Source: Armatimonadota bacterium
GTDB lineage: Bacteria > Armatimonadota > UBA5829 > DTLH01
Reading direction: 5' to 3'
NCBI GenBank assembly: GCA_029551395.1
Contig: JAKPFN010000106.1
Span: 1 to 64,000, forward strand
Length of the DNA: 64,000 nucleotides
The position numbers and the translations under genes are program-made. The notes under the pieces were generated by a model that saw only the letters and a list, made by a program, of their open reading frames with translations, was not told the origin of the DNA and searched no databases. Below are positions 62,050 to 64,000 of the stretch, in pieces; the stretch's first letter is position 1, and each line of letters opens with the position of its first letter.

Positions 62050-62888
62050 GACAACACATCCTTTCTATGAAATACGAACAAACCTGCCGCAAGGAATGCT
62101 AAAATATATGCGAATAAAATCCCAAGAGATTTTAACAAATCGCCCTTCGGAATCTCATTTATAAAGAATAATCCGAAGTTGCCCATATGTGTAGTGAAAA
62201 GGTAATCCTTTATCGGTTCAAAATACTTTATAATCCCAAGCAGGTTGGAAGCTATATAAAGCACCATCGCGCCGCCGATTGCTCCCAGCGAATTAGTAAC
62301 AAACGCAGAGATAAAGAATGCAATCGATGCCACGGAAAGCACTGCCACACTTGCATAAGCGTAAGCCCCAAGCAGTCTTAAAAGACCTTCAGCCTCAGGA
62401 TAGATATAGATACCCTGCGCTCCAAGCGCTGTTCCTTCTTGAAACGTTACCAAAGCTCCTCTTCCAAGAAAAATTGCCCCAAGCATATAACCGGCAACTC
62501 CTATAAAGAACGTCAGCGCTATTACATACAGAACAGAAACAATAAACTTGCTGAACAGAATTTTGCCTCGGCCTACCGGACGAGAAAGCATTGTTCGCAG
62601 TGTTCCGTCGTTTGCTTCACCAGAAACCATATCTCCGATTACAACGCAGGCGAATAATGGCAAAAACAGAGCCATCATTAATTTGAGCAGGAACCAAGCG
62701 GTAAATCCTCCGTTCAGGATGTTTCCGAATGTCATAAACCCCTGGTTTATCGACTGTTCAAATGGCGGCGGGCCTTCTTTCAGCCCCAGAACCACTAATC
62801 CTGCCAACGCAGAAAGAGCCGCGAAGCCTAGGTAGCTTCTGGCTCTGCGAACCAGCTTGAATATTTCCAGCTTGACCAGTGTTATCAT
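62046..62888 (-). CDS. ABC-2 type transporter permease
   Basis: A 280-residue membrane protein with six helices typical of ABC-2/NatB permeases. The segment VVIGDMVSGEANDGTLRTMLSRPVGRGKILFSKF is the coupling motif of the family. It overlaps both neighbours by 4 bp. Together with the ATPase it forms a transporter or exporter of unknown substrate. Confidence 0.92.
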   Translation of the reverse strand: MITLVKLEIFKLVRRARSYLGFAALSALAGLVVLGLKEGPPPFEQSINQGFMTFGNILNGGFTAWFLLKLMMALFLPLFACVVIGDMVSGEANDGTLRTMLSRPVGRGKILFSKFIVSVLYVIALTFFIGVAGYMLGAIFLGRGALVTFQEGTALGAQGIYIYPEAEGLLRLLGAYAYASVAVLSVASIAFFISAFVTNSLGAIGGAMVLYIASNLLGIIKYFEPIKDYLFTTHMGNFGLFFINEIPKGDLLKSLGILFAYILAFLAAGLFVFHRKDVLS

Positions 62889-63793
62889 ACTTGCTCCACC
62901 AGGAGTGAGAAGTAGAACTCCTCTAGCGATGTAGTTTCAGGCACAACGGCACTGACATCGAATCCTGCGGTTACGAGCCGCTTGTTTACCTCTGCCGTGA
63001 GATTATCTTTGACTTGAACCTTAATCCAGTCCGGACCAACCTCTATGACTTTTGTAGAATCCAGTCCATCGAGCGTGTTTGCAGCTTCAACGGGTTTATT
63101 TACTGCAATTCTGACCTGGCCACAGTTCGATAACAGTTCTGAAACTGACCCCCCAGCCACTTGTTTGCCTTGATGGATTACTGCAATCTTGCTGCATACC
63201 TGCTCAACTTCATGCAGGAGATGACTTGACAAAAAGATAGTCATTTGATGCTCTGCCGCGAGTTTTTGAATCAACTCCCTGACCTCTTTCATCCCCTGAG
63301 GGTCAAGCCCGTTGGTCGGTTCATCAAGAATTACCAGTTCTGGCTCTCCTACTATAGCCTGCGCAATCCCTAATCGCTGCCGCATACCGTGCGAATAGCC
63401 TTTTACTTTATCATCAGCCCTGTCAGAAAGTCCAACCTTTTCAAGCGCCAGGTCAACCGCTTCTTTTTTAGCCAAACCTGCAAGACTTGCGAAATGCCAT
63501 AAGTTCTGCCTGCCGGTCAGATATTTATATAATCCTGGTGATTCTACCAGCGCGCCTACTCTTGTCAATGCACGAGTCCGTTCATGCCAGACATTGTGCT
63601 CAAAGACTCGAACCGAACCATTTGTAGGACGAACCAGGCCCAGCATCATTCTGATGGTAGTGCTCTTACCTGCGCCATTCGGGCCGAGGAATCCAAATAC
63701 ATCTCCCCGCTCAACTGTCAGGTCAAGTCCGTCTACCGCCCAAAGCCGGCCATAACGTTTTTTCAGGTTGGAAATCTCAACAATTGGTTTCAT
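62885..63793 (-). CDS. ABC transporter ATP-binding protein
   Basis: CcmA/NatA-type ATPase of 302 residues. Walker A is GFLGPNGAGKSTTIRMM, the signature YSHGMRQRLGIAQA, Walker B LVILDEPTNGLDPQGM and the H-loop SSHLL. A C-terminal domain of about 85 residues is present. It pairs with the ABC-2 permease 4 bp downstream. Confidence 0.95.
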   Translation of the reverse strand: MKPIVEISNLKKRYGRLWAVDGLDLTVERGDVFGFLGPNGAGKSTTIRMMLGLVRPTNGSVRVFEHNVWHERTRALTRVGALVESPGLYKYLTGRQNLWHFASLAGLAKKEAVDLALEKVGLSDRADDKVKGYSHGMRQRLGIAQAIVGEPELVILDEPTNGLDPQGMKEVRELIQKLAAEHQMTIFLSSHLLHEVEQVCSKIAVIHQGKQVAGGSVSELLSNCGQVRIAVNKPVEAANTLDGLDSTKVIEVGPDWIKVQVKDNLTAEVNKRLVTAGFDVSAVVPETTSLEEFYFSLLVEQV

Positions 63794-63815
63794 ATACTGC
63801 TGGTCAATGATAGAC

Positions 63816-64000
63816 TCATTTTTCTTCGCTGTTTTGTATTATCTCATCTAGCTGATGTGAATCAACCTGTTGAGCTGCCGTATTCAATCCTTCCAAAAAG
63901 GAGGATAGCATGGAACGTAGTGAATCAACTTTAGTAAGAATAAGTCCTGCTGCAAATGGATGACCTAAAACTAGCAGTTTATCGCCAGGCTGTATATTCA
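63816..64000 (-). CDS. Partial C-terminal coding region at the window edge
   Basis: The frame runs off the end of the window and stops at TGA 63816-63818. About 60 codons are open: it starts NIQPGDKLLVLGHPFAAGLI and ends HQLDEIIQNSEEK. No domain is recognised. A C-terminal helical tail is visible. It lies 22 bp before the ABC ATPase, in the same direction, and is probably the preceding gene of the same operon. Confidence 0.55.
   Translation of the reverse strand, partial: NIQPGDKLLVLGHPFAAGLILTKVDSLRSMLSSFLEGLNTAAQQVDSHQLDEIIQNSEEK

Overview
The window most likely comes from a fermentative, anaerobic or facultatively anaerobic, diderm bacterium on the Terrabacteria side, probably Armatimonadota or a close relative. 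This is inference. It rests on a prepilin-like H-X9-DG protein with the FPVFARARDAAR...QMYAVDYGE signature common in that phylum. Firmicute/actinobacterial-like gene orders (nadD-LCP-rsfS, nadK-recN-steA-steB, maf-yvcK-rapZ) occur beside outer-membrane components (TolC, RND pump). No rRNA, tRNA, CRISPR array, phage or transposase gene was seen.

Region 1 (1-8700, + strand) is a redox and hydrogen module. It holds the Rex repressor, an electron-bifurcating [FeFe]-hydrogenase (HydC, HydB, HydA), a small thioredoxin-like [2Fe-2S] protein, a PAS-bearing sensory [FeFe]-hydrogenase (HydS type) and a SpoIIE/PP2C phosphatase. Two Rex-type operators lie in front of rex, one just downstream of a good -35/-10 pair. 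Region 2 (8.7-13.8 kb) holds nth, nadD, an LCP cell-wall ligase, rsfS, two membrane proteins and a stand-alone LuxR-type HTH protein.

Region 3 (14.0-41.8 kb, nearly all on the - strand) is housekeeping. Read in transcription order it holds rpsB-tsf-pyrH-frr-uppS-dxr-rseP, ispG-argA, proS-mgtC-DUF362-ogt-yvlD-rapZ-yvcK-maf-DUF3842, a TPR protein, nadK-recN-steA-steB-GT2-GT4, and a ferredoxin with a 2-oxoacid:ferredoxin oxidoreductase. That enzyme can make the reduced ferredoxin the hydrogenase would consume. Several gaps hold a composite palindromic repeat of about 140 bp whose hairpin stems vary with compensation while their 5-nt loops stay constant.

Region 4 (42-54.7 kb) is accessory. It holds a SIS-domain gene bracketed by inverted short-tandem-repeat tracts, DUF169 and peroxiredoxin-like genes, and a partner-switching module (PAS-HATPase, STAS, multi-PAS SpoIIE phosphatase). 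The phosphatase frame is broken by one in-frame TGA. A DapA-family enzyme, a secreted six-hairpin glycosidase-like protein and a small acidic protein follow. Region 5 (54.8-64 kb, - strand) encodes an export island: an ABC transporter pair, a LolA-like periplasmic protein, TolC, a membrane-fusion protein and an RND pump with an unusual extra membrane segment pair, and it runs off the window edge.
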